From: Aerococcus sp.
GTDB taxonomy: Bacteria > Bacillota > Bacilli > Lactobacillales > Aerococcaceae
DNA: 48,694 nt
Direction of reading: 5' to 3'
Assembly (NCBI GenBank): GCA_022768285.1
Contig: JALEMJ010000006.1
Location: 1-48,694, forward strand
The notes under the pieces are model-generated. The model saw only the letters and a program-made list of their open reading frames with translations. It searched no databases and was not told where the DNA came from. Position numbers and translations under genes: made by a program. Below are positions 23,616 to 33,341 of the stretch, one piece after another. Each line of letters starts with the position of its first letter. Positions within the stretch are counted from its first letter, which is position 1.

Positions 23616-25184
23616 ATGAAGTTAACGATTTTAGAAACGAGCGATGTCCACGGCTATCTGACGGCCGATAGTGACATCAATGAAGGACAATTTGAAGATT
23701 ACGGATTGACGCGCGTCACTGCGAAGATCCAAGAAATCCGCGAACAGAGCGATCATCCGGTGCTGTTGATCGATAATGGTGATACCATCCAAGGTTCCCC
23801 GTTTGCCGCCTACCAGCATTCGATCGAACAAACTCCAAAGGCGATCACTGATACGTACAATACGCTGGGGATAGATTTCTGGGTACCGGGTAATCACGAA
23901 TTCAATTTCGGCATGGACTATCTATTGACAGCTAAATCGCAATTCGAGTCGCAGACACTCTGCGCGAATATTTTGGATCGCAACGGTGTGCCGGCACTCG
24001 GGCAGCCGTACGAAATCCGTGAGATCGACGGCGTAAAAGTCGGTATCATCGGTGTGACAACTGCCTATATCCCGCACTGGGAAGAACCAGAACACATTGA
24101 AGGGCTGACCTTCATTTCTGCTTTAGAGACGTGTGAGCGCTGGGTACCGTATTTGAAAGAACAGCGCCACTGTGATGTCATTATTGTCAGCTACCACGGT
24201 GGTTTGGAGTGTGATCCGGAAACAGGTGAGCCGACTGAAACCGACACCGGTGAAAATGAAGGCTATGCGATCGCAACGAGCGGCCTGCCGATCGATGTCC
24301 TGCTGACCGGGCACCAGCACCGAGAGATTGAAGCAGAAATCAATGGAATTCCGGTTCTGCAGCCGGGGACACGCGGGCATCGCTTGAGCCGTGTGGATAT
24401 TACGGTTGAACCGAATGATGCCGGACAAACGACCGTTTCGACTACACATCAGCTGATCGACTGTCGCGAAATTCCGGAACAAGATGCCATGCGTCAAACT
24501 TTACTGCCACGTGTTGCGGATGTGCAGAAATGGCTCGATTTGCCGTGCGGTACGGTGAGTGAAGATCTTACCGTGATGGAAGGATTGTATGAAGCCCAGA
24601 AACACGGCAATCGCTACTTCGACTTCATTAACCAAATTCAGATGGAAACGATGAATGTTGAGATTTCAGCGACGTCCGGTTTTAATGACAATGTCAAAGG
24701 CTTTAGCGGCGATATTTCGATGCGCGATATTCTACAAAACTATCCGTACCCGAACAAGATTGTGACCTCACAATTGACCGGTCGCGAACTTAAACAAGTG
24801 CTGGAGAAGAACGTCGAATACTTTGAGATCGATGATAAGGGTGAGATTGGTATCAATCCGTCGTATCTCTCGCCGAAGTATCAGGCGTACAACTTTGATT
24901 TCTACAGTGGGATCGACTATACCGTTGATCTCACTCAGCCAGCTGGTCAGCGTGTGCAATCGGTGATGTTCAAAGGTCAAGAACTTACCGATGATCAGAA
25001 ATTACGTATTGCCTATAACCAATATCGTGCTGGTGGTGGTGGCGACTTCCCGGTGTTCGATCAAGCACATATCGTCGATAAATGTGAGGATGAGATGCCG
25101 GATTTGATCGCGCGTTACGTAAGCGAACATTCCCCAGTTGACTTGCATGTCAGCGGCCATCTCGAATTATTAACGGATCACTAA
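23616..25184 (+). CDS. Cytoplasmic 5'-nucleotidase/cyclic phosphodiesterase family phosphoesterase
   Basis: A 522-residue two-domain enzyme of the UshA/CpdB/YunD group. All metallophosphatase motifs are present: SDVHG, DNGD, GNHEF, SYHGG and GHQH. The C-terminal 5'-nucleotidase domain ends with YRAGGGGDFPVF. There is no signal peptide or anchor, so it should act in the cytoplasm, unlike its surface relatives. It follows the binding-protein gene by 23 bases and is probably co-transcribed. It may cleave an imported phosphorylated compound. Confidence 0.88.
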   Translation: MKLTILETSDVHGYLTADSDINEGQFEDYGLTRVTAKIQEIREQSDHPVLLIDNGDTIQGSPFAAYQHSIEQTPKAITDTYNTLGIDFWVPGNHEFNFGMDYLLTAKSQFESQTLCANILDRNGVPALGQPYEIREIDGVKVGIIGVTTAYIPHWEEPEHIEGLTFISALETCERWVPYLKEQRHCDVIIVSYHGGLECDPETGEPTETDTGENEGYAIATSGLPIDVLLTGHQHREIEAEINGIPVLQPGTRGHRLSRVDITVEPNDAGQTTVSTTHQLIDCREIPEQDAMRQTLLPRVADVQKWLDLPCGTVSEDLTVMEGLYEAQKHGNRYFDFINQIQMETMNVEISATSGFNDNVKGFSGDISMRDILQNYPYPNKIVTSQLTGRELKQVLEKNVEYFEIDDKGEIGINPSYLSPKYQAYNFDFYSGIDYTVDLTQPAGQRVQSVMFKGQELTDDQKLRIAYNQYRAGGGGDFPVFDQAHIVDKCEDEMPDLIARYVSEHSPVDLHVSGHLELLTDH

Positions 25185-25194
25185 CAGTGACGAT

Positions 25195-25230
25195 AAGCGT
25201 CTCCTTTCTTATGGAAGGGAGGCGCTTTTT
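25195..25230 (+). terminator. Terminator after the phosphoesterase gene
   Basis: AAGCGTCTCCTTTC and GGAAGGGAGGCGCTT pair with some G-T wobbles around a short loop, followed by T residues. Confidence 0.8.
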
Positions 25231-25305
25231 GTATGCCATATTTACAGGCGGGATATGCTAAAATAAAGCGGATACGTTAGTACAGCGATAGGAGGAATTA
25301 TTGAG

Positions 25306-26601
25306 ATGATTGATCGCTACACACGTCCGGAAATGGGCGAGATTTGGTCACTGACGAATAAATATAACACTTGGCTCGAGGTAGAAATCCTTGCCGTCGA
25401 GGCCTGGGCATCACTCGGTGAGGTGCCGCAGGAAGATGCCGAGAAAATTCGCGCGAATGCTAGCTTTACAACCGAGCGCGCCCTCGAACTTGAGCAGGAA
25501 ACGAAGCACGACATGGTGGCCTTTACGCGCACCGTTTCGGAATCACTCGGTGATGAGAAGAAGTGGGTTCACTACGGACTGACGAGTACGGACGTTGTCG
25601 ATACGGCGCAGGGCTATCAATTGAAGCAGGCAAATGCCATCTTGCGTCAGGATCTCGATCAACTGTTAGAAACGCTTAAAGCTATGGCACTCAAATACAA
25701 AGACACAATCTGCATGGGACGCACGCACGGTGTACACGCGGAACCGACAACATTCGGGATGAAATGTGCGCGCTGGTTCTCTGAGGTTAAACGCGATATC
25801 GAGCGTTTCAACTATGCGGCAGAAGGGGTCGAAGCCGGCAAGATTTCCGGCGCAGTCGGCACGTTTGCGAATGTACCGACAGCTGTTGAGAAGTACGTTT
25901 GCGAACACCTCGGTATTCGCGCCCAGGAAATTTCAACACAGGTACTGCCGCGCGATCTCCACGCCTATTACATTGCGACGCTCGCGTTGATCGCAACGAC
26001 GATTGAAAATATTGCAACCGAAATTCGCGCACTGCAGAAATCGGAAGTGCGCGAAGTCGAGGAACACTTTGCTAAAGGACAGAAGGGTTCGAGTGCAATG
26101 CCACATAAACGCAACCCGATCAGTTCTGAAAATGTGACCGGCCTCGCGCGCGTCATTCGCGGACATGTGGTTACCGCCTACGAAGATGTTTCACTCTGGC
26201 ACGAGCGCGATATTTCCCATTCTTCTGCGGAACGTGTGATTTTTGCGGATACAACGATCGCTCTCGATTATATCCTCCATCGCATGACGAATATTTTGAA
26301 GAACTTGACCGTTTTCCCAGAAAATATGAAACGCAATATGCAGGCGACGCACGGTTTGATCTTCAGTCAGCACGTCTTGTTAGAATTGGTGGAAAAAGGG
26401 CTATCACGCGAAGCGGCATACGATCTCGTGCAACCACTGACAGCGAAGAGCTGGGATGAACAGCGCGATTTTCGTGCCTTAGTCGAAGCGGACGAGACAA
26501 TTCAACAGTACTTAACACCTGAGGATATTGCGACAGCCTTCGATCCAATGTATCACCTCACGCGCATCGATGAAGTCTACGAACGCCTCGGCTTACAATA
26601 A
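25306..26601 (+). CDS. purB: Adenylosuccinate lyase
   Basis: A 431-residue fumarase/aspartase-superfamily enzyme that acts twice in purine synthesis (SAICAR to AICAR, adenylosuccinate to AMP). The superfamily signature [11 protein letters not shown] lies near residue 262; [10 protein letters not shown] and [12 protein letters not shown] are the other conserved regions. AGGAGG precedes the ATG. An extended -10-like TGCTAAAAT lies about 45 bases upstream. Length is typical. Confidence 0.96.
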   Translation: MIDRYTRPEMGEIWSLTNKYNTWLEVEILAVEAWASLGEVPQEDAEKIRANASFTTERALELEQETKHDMVAFTRTVSESLGDEKKWVHYGLTSTDVVDTAQGYQLKQANAILRQDLDQLLETLKAMALKYKDTICMGRTHGVHAEPTTFGMKCARWFSEVKRDIERFNYAAEGVEAGKISGAVGTFANVPTAVEKYVCEHLGIRAQEISTQVLPRDLHAYYIATLALIATTIENIATEIRALQKSEVREVEEHFAKGQKGSSAMPHKRNPISSENVTGLARVIRGHVVTAYEDVSLWHERDISHSSAERVIFADTTIALDYILHRMTNILKNLTVFPENMKRNMQATHGLIFSQHVLLELVEKGLSREAAYDLVQPLTAKSWDEQRDFRALVEADETIQQYLTPEDIATAFDPMYHLTRIDEVYERLGLQ

Positions 26602-26712
26602 AAAACCGTATTTTTACATTTTTATAAAACAAAACATTCGCATATTACGAACGATGAAACGCTTTTTTTACTAAAAATTGCAGGAAAATATAGATTTTAT
26701 GAGTGAAACGCG

Positions 26713-26753
26713 TATAATAAAAGGATGGAAATGATCAACTGCTGGTGATTTCC
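26713..26753 (+). promoter_or_regulatory. -10 box and leader hairpin before the nucleoside transporter gene
   Basis: A perfect TATAAT (26713-26718) is followed by an inverted repeat GGAAAT / ATTTCC (26727-26753) in the likely leader. No good -35 box is visible, which could mean activator dependence. The 177-base gap after purB shows no clear terminator. Confidence 0.4.
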
Positions 26754-26778
26754 GAAGAGTACAAGGAGGACAAGTAGT

Positions 26779-27966
26779 ATGTCAGGAATTTTGAGGGGTC
26801 TACTCGGACTCGTCGTCATTGCTGTATTGGCATGGGCGATCAGCATGGATCGCACCAAAGTCAAATGGAAGAGCAGCATTATTTTATTAGTCATCATGTT
26901 TGCACTCGCCTTTGTCAGTTTGAAGACAACGGTTGGGATTACTGTATTGAACGCTGTTTCGCAGTTCTTTACGTGGTTGATTAATCAGGCAGCAGAAGGG
27001 ATCACCTTTGTCTTCGGTGATAAGAGTTTTGCGTCCGGTTCCTTCTTCTTTGCGGTATTAATGCCAATGGTGTTCATCTCCGCATTGATCGGGATCTTGC
27101 AGTACACGCGCATTTTGCCGTACGCTGCGAAAGGTATCGGCTGGGCTATCAACAAAATCACTGGGATGGGTGAGGTTGAGAGCTTCATGGGTATCTTCAC
27201 CGCGCTTTTAGGCCAACCGAACTCTTACATGGCTATCAAAGACAAGATGGAGATGCTGGCACCGCGTCAGATGTTCTTGATTAGTTTATTCGGGATGACG
27301 TGTGTGAGTGCCTCAACGATGGGGGCTTACATGCAGATCGTCGACGGCAAATACGTTGTTGTGGCTGTATTACTGAACTTATTTGGAACTTTATTGATGG
27401 GTTCATTCATGGCACCGTACGATGCGGATGAATTTGTCGTACCGTTGACCGTCGAATCCGAAGAAGTAGAAAAAGAAGGTTTCTTCACCGTTCTCGGTAA
27501 CTACATCAATGACGGGTTCCAATTAGTATTGATCATCAGTGCAACCGTGCTCGGCTTTGTCGGCTTGATTGCATTGCTGAACAATACCTTTAGTTCTATT
27601 ATCGGTATTTCCTTTACTGAGATCTTAGGTTACATCTTCTCACCACTCGCATTTATCATGGGTGTGCCTTGGGGAGACGCAGTATCCGCAGGTAGTGTTA
27701 TGGCAACCAAATTGCTCAGTAACGAATTCGTTGCCTTGAGCGAATTTACCAAAATGATGGGTTCCTTGAGCGAACGCACGATTGCAATTATGAGTACTTA
27801 CGTCATTAGTTTTGCGAACTTAGGGACGGTCGGAATGATCATCGGTGGTTTGAAAGGTATCAGCCAGAAACAATCGAAAGTCATCGCTTCCGACACGTTA
27901 CGTTTGATCGGTGGTTCTCTCTTAGTATCCATGCTGAGCGGGACGATCGTTGGTTTCTTTATTTAA
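26779..27966 (+). CDS. nupC: Concentrative nucleoside transporter, NupC family
   Basis: A 395-residue CNT-family Na+ or H+ nucleoside symporter with about eight to ten membrane segments. The family's first substrate motif appears as GQPNSYMAIKDK and the second as GSVMATKLLSNEFVAL. AAGGAGG precedes the ATG. It heads an operon with two nucleoside hydrolases, consistent with uptake followed by cleavage to base and ribose. Confidence 0.93.
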   Translation: MSGILRGLLGLVVIAVLAWAISMDRTKVKWKSSIILLVIMFALAFVSLKTTVGITVLNAVSQFFTWLINQAAEGITFVFGDKSFASGSFFFAVLMPMVFISALIGILQYTRILPYAAKGIGWAINKITGMGEVESFMGIFTALLGQPNSYMAIKDKMEMLAPRQMFLISLFGMTCVSASTMGAYMQIVDGKYVVVAVLLNLFGTLLMGSFMAPYDADEFVVPLTVESEEVEKEGFFTVLGNYINDGFQLVLIISATVLGFVGLIALLNNTFSSIIGISFTEILGYIFSPLAFIMGVPWGDAVSAGSVMATKLLSNEFVALSEFTKMMGSLSERTIAIMSTYVISFANLGTVGMIIGGLKGISQKQSKVIASDTLRLIGGSLLVSMLSGTIVGFFI

Positions 27967-28005
27967 GCGAGTAATGGTTGATTGTTAAATAAGGAGGATT
28001 TTCTG

Positions 28006-28953
28006 ATGAAATTAATTTTGGATTTAGATACTGGTATTGATGACGCGATGGCTCTCGCATATGCAGTGGGTCATCCGGATGCTGAAGTACTCGGTGTGAC
28101 TTCTGTCTTCGGGAATGTCGAAACCGAACAAGCGGTCAAGAACGCCAGTGCGATTTTGAAATTAATCGGTCGTGAGGACATTCCCGTATTCAAAGGTGCG
28201 ACCCACAAATTAACGGACACCGAAGACTACGTGCAGGAAGAAGCCAGTGGGATCTTCCACGGACGCAATGGATTGGGAAACATCGACCTCGAACAAGGTA
28301 ACAATATTTCTGATGAAGATGCGATCGACTTTATTATCGAGTCGGCGAAGAAATACGGCGATGAATTGACCTTCGTGACGACGGGTCCGTTGACGAACGC
28401 TGCCCTTGCGATTCAAAAAGATCCAGAAGCAATGAAAAAATTGCACGGCATCGTCTCCATGGGTGGAGCGTTGACGGTTCCGGGTAATGTCAGCATCGTG
28501 GCTGAAGCCAACTTCAACAAGGATGCAGAAGCTGATAATATCGTTTTCGACAGTGGCCTTCCGCTAACGATGGTCGGTTTGGACGTCACTTTACAAACAT
28601 TGTTGACTGAAAAGGGTATCGCGCCTTGGGAAAATGGTACAGAGGCTGAACAGGCGTTCTTCAAGTTTGTAACCTACTACTTCAAAGCTTACGACGGTAA
28701 TTACGATGAATTAGCTGGTTGTGCCCTGCACGATCCACTAGCAGTATCCGTCGCATTGGATCCCGACTGGGTGAAAGGCGACACGTTCCGCTTGCGTGCG
28801 TTGACGGATGACGAACAATACGGCCGCATCGTTCAAAACTTGCCAGCACTCGCTGAAGGCAAAGAAGAAAACGTACGTGTCGCATTGCACGTTGATCCGG
28901 AAGCATACAACAAACACTTCTTAGAAACGATTAACCGCGCATTACAGAAATAG
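28006..28953 (+). CDS. Inosine/uridine-preferring nucleoside hydrolase
   Basis: A 315-residue nucleoside N-ribohydrolase. The calcium-binding DxDxGxDD motif reads LDLDTGIDDAMAL, followed by the ribose-binding NFNKDAEA stretch and the catalytic His-Asp pair in ALHDPLAV. The ATG at 28006 was chosen for its AAGGAGG site; the frame stays open 24 bases upstream. It releases free base and ribose in salvage of imported nucleosides. Confidence 0.93.
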   Translation: MKLILDLDTGIDDAMALAYAVGHPDAEVLGVTSVFGNVETEQAVKNASAILKLIGREDIPVFKGATHKLTDTEDYVQEEASGIFHGRNGLGNIDLEQGNNISDEDAIDFIIESAKKYGDELTFVTTGPLTNAALAIQKDPEAMKKLHGIVSMGGALTVPGNVSIVAEANFNKDAEADNIVFDSGLPLTMVGLDVTLQTLLTEKGIAPWENGTEAEQAFFKFVTYYFKAYDGNYDELAGCALHDPLAVSVALDPDWVKGDTFRLRALTDDEQYGRIVQNLPALAEGKEENVRVALHVDPEAYNKHFLETINRALQK

Positions 28954-28963
28954 GAGCAAGATC

Positions 28964-29884
28964 ATGGCTAAACGACCAATTATTTTTGATACAGACCCAG
29001 GAATTGATGATGCGATCGCGATTTCCGTGGCATTGCAAAATCCGGATTTAGATATTCGCCTCTTCACGAGTGTCGGTGGGAATGTTGGTATCGAAAAAAC
29101 CACTAACAACATTCTTCGACTCCAAGCTCTCTACGACACAAATATTCCGGTCGCTAAAGGGACGAGCGAACCTCTACTCCGCAATGTCATCGATGCGGCG
29201 GACGTCCACGGTGATAGCGGGATGGACGGTTACGACTTCCCAGAGCCGAAGACGGAATTACTGCTCGACGAACCAGCTGTTCTCGCCATGCGCCGGACGC
29301 TGCTCGAAAGCGATGAGAAAATCACTATTTTGGCAGTCGGTCCGTACACGAATGTGGCCTTATTGCTGAAAACTTTCCCAGAAGTGAAAGAACATATTGA
29401 AGAAATCATCGTTATGGGTGGTGCGTTTACGCGCGGGAACATCGATGTCATGACCGAATTTAACATTGGTAGCGACCCGGAAGCTGCGCAGATTATCTTC
29501 AACAGTGGTCTACCTGTCAGCATGGTCGGCTTGGAGATCGGTACGCAAGCGACCTTGTATATCGACGATGTCCGTGAAGTGAAAGACAACAGCATCGGGA
29601 CCGAAGCGATGTACAACATGCTTCAAGTTTACCGCGGCAATACTGCTGACGAACAGTGGGAGATGTACGATCCAACCGCACTGGCTTACCTCTGCCACCC
29701 GGAATGGTTTGAAACTACGAAATGCAATGTGGTTGTCGATCTCGATGGAAAATACACATACGGTGAGACCGTCGTTGACCTCAAAGGGATGACCGGGCGC
29801 GAAACCAATGTGACTGTACCAACTACGATCGACCGCGAAGCGTTCAAGACTTGGTTATTGGGATCACTCTCTGAAGGAAAATAA
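28964..29884 (+). CDS. Second nucleoside hydrolase, with Tyr replacing the active-site His
   Basis: A 306-residue paralogue of the gene before it, 10 bases downstream. The metal motif FDTDPGIDDAIAI and EFNIGSDPEAA are intact. The motif that is usually HDP reads YDP (Y235 in EMYDPTALAY). That His helps leaving-group activation in several characterised nucleoside hydrolases, so specificity or mechanism may differ. A strong terminator follows. Confidence 0.9.
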   Translation: MAKRPIIFDTDPGIDDAIAISVALQNPDLDIRLFTSVGGNVGIEKTTNNILRLQALYDTNIPVAKGTSEPLLRNVIDAADVHGDSGMDGYDFPEPKTELLLDEPAVLAMRRTLLESDEKITILAVGPYTNVALLLKTFPEVKEHIEEIIVMGGAFTRGNIDVMTEFNIGSDPEAAQIIFNSGLPVSMVGLEIGTQATLYIDDVREVKDNSIGTEAMYNMLQVYRGNTADEQWEMYDPTALAYLCHPEWFETTKCNVVVDLDGKYTYGETVVDLKGMTGRETNVTVPTTIDREAFKTWLLGSLSEGK

Positions 29885-29906
29885 TTTTAAAATATTTATT
29901 AATACA

Positions 29907-29937
29907 ATGGGCGATATGTTCGGATATCGTCCATTTT
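29907..29937 (+). terminator. Terminator after the nucleoside hydrolase operon
   Basis: ATGGGCGATAT and ATATCGTCCAT pair over 11 bp (one G-T), with a short loop, then six T. Confidence 0.88.
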
Positions 29938-29959
29938 TTGTGTATACTTTTTTAGGATA

Positions 29960-29987
29960 TTGTGATAGAGTTACAAGATAGTATGAT
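29960..29987 (+). promoter_or_regulatory. Possible murA-rho promoter
   Basis: TTGTGA (29960-29965) and TATGAT (29982-29987) are 16 bases apart. The rest of the 265-base gap before murA is AT-rich, with a small TTGCG/CGCAA inverted repeat near 30035; I see no gene in it. Confidence 0.35.
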
Positions 29988-30149
29988 GTACCGCTTATTT
30001 TGTGCGTAATTGTGATATTATTTTATGTATATTGCGACGGATAGCGCAACGTCGTACATTAATATTAACTCATATGGCCGAAGATTATTTTCTAAAATCA
30101 TCGCTATTTCCATCAAAACAACATTAAGAGAGAGTGACCAGCAACCATT

Positions 30150-31409
30150 ATGCAAAAATATATTATTCATGGCGGAAAACCTCTACGTGGTGAGGTGACT
30201 ATCAGTGGTGCGAAGAACAGCACTTTAGCGTTAATTCCGGCTGCAATTCTGGCGGACTCGCCGACAGTATTGGAGGGTGTGCCTAATATTTCAGATGTCC
30301 ATTCATTGATTGATATTCTTAGGGAATTCGGGGTTGAGTGTACGTTTGAGAATCATACGATGACCATCGATCCGGGGCATATGCATAATGTACCGATGCG
30401 TGGTGGAAAAATTCAAAGTTTACGTGCGTCATATTATTTTATGGGGGCGTTGCTTGGGAAATACGGCGAAGGTGTTGTCGGACTGCCAGGAGGCGATGCG
30501 ATAGGCCCTCGACCGATTGATTTGCATATTAAAGGCTTCAAGGCACTCGGCGCTGATGTGGATCATACGAGCGAGGGCGTGTCGTTCAATGCGCCAGATG
30601 GACTGCATGGGGCAGATATCTACATGGACTTAGTTAGTGTCGGGGCAACGATCAATGTGATGTTGGCCGCGGTGTGTGCAGAGGGTGAAACAATCATCGA
30701 TAATGCCGCACGTGAACCAGAAATTGTCGATGCGGCGACGTTATTGAATAAAATGGGTGCAAAAATACACGGCGTTGGCACGTCAACGATTCGGATTAAA
30801 GGCGTGAAGGAATTACATGGCGTCACCCATCAAATCATCCCAGATCGTATTGAAGCGGGAACGTTTCTTTCTGTAGCAGCAGCGATAGGTGAGGGCGTCA
30901 CACTGAATAACGTGATTCCTGAACACATCGATAGCCTACTTTCCAAAATGGGTGAAATGGGTGTCGAAATGGATGTTTATCCCGATAAAATTACCGTTCA
31001 TCCATCCCAAGCACCCCTGCATAATGTTAATATCAAAACGATGCCTTATCCTGGCTTTGCGACAGACCTACAGCAACTGTTAACGCCACTACTCTTAGTA
31101 TCAGAGGGACGTGCCGTTGTGCGTGATACCATCCATCCAAAACGTATCGGTCACGTCGATGAGTTGCGCAAAATGAATGGCGATATTTCGGTAGACAATG
31201 ACACCATTGAAATTAAAGGGCCGGTTCAACTGCATGGCGCCAACGTCGCAGCTTCGGATCTGCGTGCTGGAGCAGCACTGATCGTCGCTGGTCTGATTGC
31301 GGACGGAGAAACAGTGGTCGAAGAAGGTAGCCACATTCTGCGCGGCTACGATGATATCCAAGGTAAATTACAACAACTCGGCGCTGATATCGAACTCGTC
31401 GATGATTAG
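30150..31409 (+). CDS. murA: UDP-N-acetylglucosamine 1-carboxyvinyltransferase with Asp in place of the reactive Cys
   Basis: A 419-residue MurA, the first committed enzyme of peptidoglycan synthesis, adding enolpyruvate from PEP to UDP-GlcNAc. Key residues are present: Lys22 in [10 protein letters not shown], Arg in [10 protein letters not shown], Arg in GPRPID, Asp in GFATDLQ and Arg in LRGYDDI. The active-site loop reads [11 protein letters not shown], with D116 (GAT at 30495-30497) where the fosfomycin-binding Cys115 of E. coli stands. The ATG at 30150 has GAGAGAG upstream. murA next to rho is a usual Firmicute arrangement. Whether a second MurA exists elsewhere is unknown. Confidence 0.95.
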   Translation: MQKYIIHGGKPLRGEVTISGAKNSTLALIPAAILADSPTVLEGVPNISDVHSLIDILREFGVECTFENHTMTIDPGHMHNVPMRGGKIQSLRASYYFMGALLGKYGEGVVGLPGGDAIGPRPIDLHIKGFKALGADVDHTSEGVSFNAPDGLHGADIYMDLVSVGATINVMLAAVCAEGETIIDNAAREPEIVDAATLLNKMGAKIHGVGTSTIRIKGVKELHGVTHQIIPDRIEAGTFLSVAAAIGEGVTLNNVIPEHIDSLLSKMGEMGVEMDVYPDKITVHPSQAPLHNVNIKTMPYPGFATDLQQLLTPLLLVSEGRAVVRDTIHPKRIGHVDELRKMNGDISVDNDTIEIKGPVQLHGANVAASDLRAGAALIVAGLIADGETVVEEGSHILRGYDDIQGKLQQLGADIELVDD

Positions 31410-31422
31410 AAAGTGTGAATGA

Positions 31423-32844
31423 ATGACAGATAGAAATCAGTTTACGGTGGATACGGACGAACGCCTAACGCTTGAGGAGTTTAAACAATTGCGTATGGTG
31501 GAATTGATCGTCTATGCGAAAAAATACAAAATCCCTTATTACAGTAAATTAGCGAAAAAAGACCTCGTCGTCGCCCTCTACAATGCACAGGAACGCGCGT
31601 ATAATGGCGAAGCGCAGGAAACGTCACACAGTAAACGACACAATACGCCACAGCACCGCTCGTCTAAACGCGAAACACAGGCAACCAATGAACAAACAGA
31701 TCCCGAAAATGATGCCAGTTATGATCAGGTGACTGGGATTTTGGATATTACCGGGCCGGACTTCAGTTTCTTGCGGACGCACGGGTACCAGCCGAGCAGT
31801 GAGGATATTTATATCTCGAGCTCACAGATCCGTCGTTTCAACTTGCGCAGTGGTGACTTAGTGACAGGTTTAGCGCGGCCACCGCGTAACAATGAACGCA
31901 ACCGCGGACTTATGCAGGTCGCATCCGTGAATGGCCATGAACCAGAACATATTACGAATCGGCCGAACTTTTCGCAGTTAACACCGATCTATCCGGATCG
32001 TCAGGTAACGTTAGCTAATCATACAGGCAACTTATCGACGCGCTTGATCGATTTGATGGCGCCGATCGGTTTCGGGCAGCGTGGGCTAATCGCGGCCCCG
32101 CCGAAAGCCGGGAAGACCACCCTTATCAAAGCGATTGCGAACGGCATCGCAGCTAATTATCCGGAAGCCAAGTTAATTATTCTGTTGATCGATGAGCGTC
32201 CGGAAGAAGTGACCGATATTTCGCGCAGTGTGAAAGCTGAAGTCATCTCCTCGACCTTTGACAAGAAACCGGAACATCACGTGAAGATTTCCGAATTAGT
32301 CATGGATCGCGCCCGTCGCCTCGTTGAAGATGGGGAAGACGTGATTCTATTAATGGATTCCATTACCCGTCTGACGCGCGCTTATAACCTAGTGGTGCCG
32401 CCTTCTGGACGTACACTATCCGGTGGGTTGGACCCCGCATGTTTTTACGGACCGAAACGCTTTTTCGGCTCCGCACGTAATATTGAAAACGGCGGCAGTT
32501 TAACCGTATTAGCGACCGCGCTGATTGAAACAGGCTCGCGTATGGATGACGTCATCTATGAAGAATTCAAGGGTACCGGTAATATGGAATTGATCCTCAA
32601 CCGTGAACTCGCAGAACGTCGCACCTTCCCGGCTGTTGATGTGAAACGCTCCGGCACGCGCCGTGATGATTTATTGCTGGATGATGATGTCATGAACGTT
32701 GTCTGGGAGATGCGCAAAGCGATGACGGATGATACGGTTGAAAATACGGAAACTATTCTGCGCGAACTACGTCGTGTCAAAACCAATGAGCAGCTCGTAC
32801 AGCATGTGACCGCATTTTTGGCTAATGCAAGGAAAGACGACTAA
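31423..32844 (+). CDS. rho: Transcription termination factor Rho
   Basis: A 473-residue hexameric RNA helicase. The N-terminal Rho-N helical domain (LTLEEFKQLRMVELIVYA) is followed by a polar linker and the RNA-binding cold-shock domain starting GILDITGPDFSFLR. The ATPase core has Walker A APPKAGKTT near residue 226, Walker B VILLMDSI and the Q/R loops. It lies 13 bases after murA. Many Lactobacillales lack rho, so its presence is of some taxonomic use. Confidence 0.96.
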   Translation: MTDRNQFTVDTDERLTLEEFKQLRMVELIVYAKKYKIPYYSKLAKKDLVVALYNAQERAYNGEAQETSHSKRHNTPQHRSSKRETQATNEQTDPENDASYDQVTGILDITGPDFSFLRTHGYQPSSEDIYISSSQIRRFNLRSGDLVTGLARPPRNNERNRGLMQVASVNGHEPEHITNRPNFSQLTPIYPDRQVTLANHTGNLSTRLIDLMAPIGFGQRGLIAAPPKAGKTTLIKAIANGIAANYPEAKLIILLIDERPEEVTDISRSVKAEVISSTFDKKPEHHVKISELVMDRARRLVEDGEDVILLMDSITRLTRAYNLVVPPSGRTLSGGLDPACFYGPKRFFGSARNIENGGSLTVLATALIETGSRMDDVIYEEFKGTGNMELILNRELAERRTFPAVDVKRSGTRRDDLLLDDDVMNVVWEMRKAMTDDTVENTETILRELRRVKTNEQLVQHVTAFLANARKDD

Positions 32845-32879
32845 CCAATATCTCACGTGGAGAAAGGATATGAACGTTC

Positions 32880-33341
32880 GTGAGCAAAAAAGCGAAAAAG
32901 ACGAATGTCATGCGCTTGTTAGATCAACACAATATCGATTACATGCCGTATTTATGGAAAGACTTGGAAGCGTCAGGTCAGCACATGCCGCAGTATAAGA
33001 CACTGGTGACGGTCGGTAAATCGAGCGATCATTATGTCTTTGTGGTGGATCGTGACCACGAACTCGATCTCAAAAAAGCTGCCGCTACCGTCGATGAAAA
33101 GAATATCCATATGTTGAAGCAGCGCGATCTCGAACCGCTGACCGGCTATGTGCACGGGGGCTGCTCACCGATCGGGATGAAGAAGACTTTCCCGACCGTG
33201 ATGGACAGCTCGATGCTTTCATACGAACAGATTGCGTTCAGTGCTGGGGAACTCGGCAAGGCAGTCGTCCTCAATCCGAAGGACGTACCAGATATTATCG
33301 ATGTGCAATTCAAAGACATTCAAACGGAGGCAGAAAAATGA
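32880..33341 (+). CDS. YbaK/EbsC-type Cys-tRNA(Pro) deacylase
   Basis: A 153-residue YbaK-fold protein that hydrolyses mischarged Cys-tRNA(Pro). The conserved GYVHGGCSPIGMKK loop and the lysine-containing strand are present. The GTG at 32880 is the only start in a good position; AGAAAGG lies slightly far upstream. Its end overlaps the next gene by four bases (ATGA). Confidence 0.9.
   Translation: MSKKAKKTNVMRLLDQHNIDYMPYLWKDLEASGQHMPQYKTLVTVGKSSDHYVFVVDRDHELDLKKAAATVDEKNIHMLKQRDLEPLTGYVHGGCSPIGMKKTFPTVMDSSMLSYEQIAFSAGELGKAVVLNPKDVPDIIDVQFKDIQTEAEK

Noticed and set aside
26653-26711. Two TGAAACGC copies before nupC as cre boxes
   Set aside because: Neither copy matches the cre consensus once the central CG is aligned.
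29938-30149. Gap before murA checked for tRNA or small gene
   Set aside because: It is AT-rich with no cloverleaf, no open frame with a ribosome binding site, and only a weak promoter-like pair.
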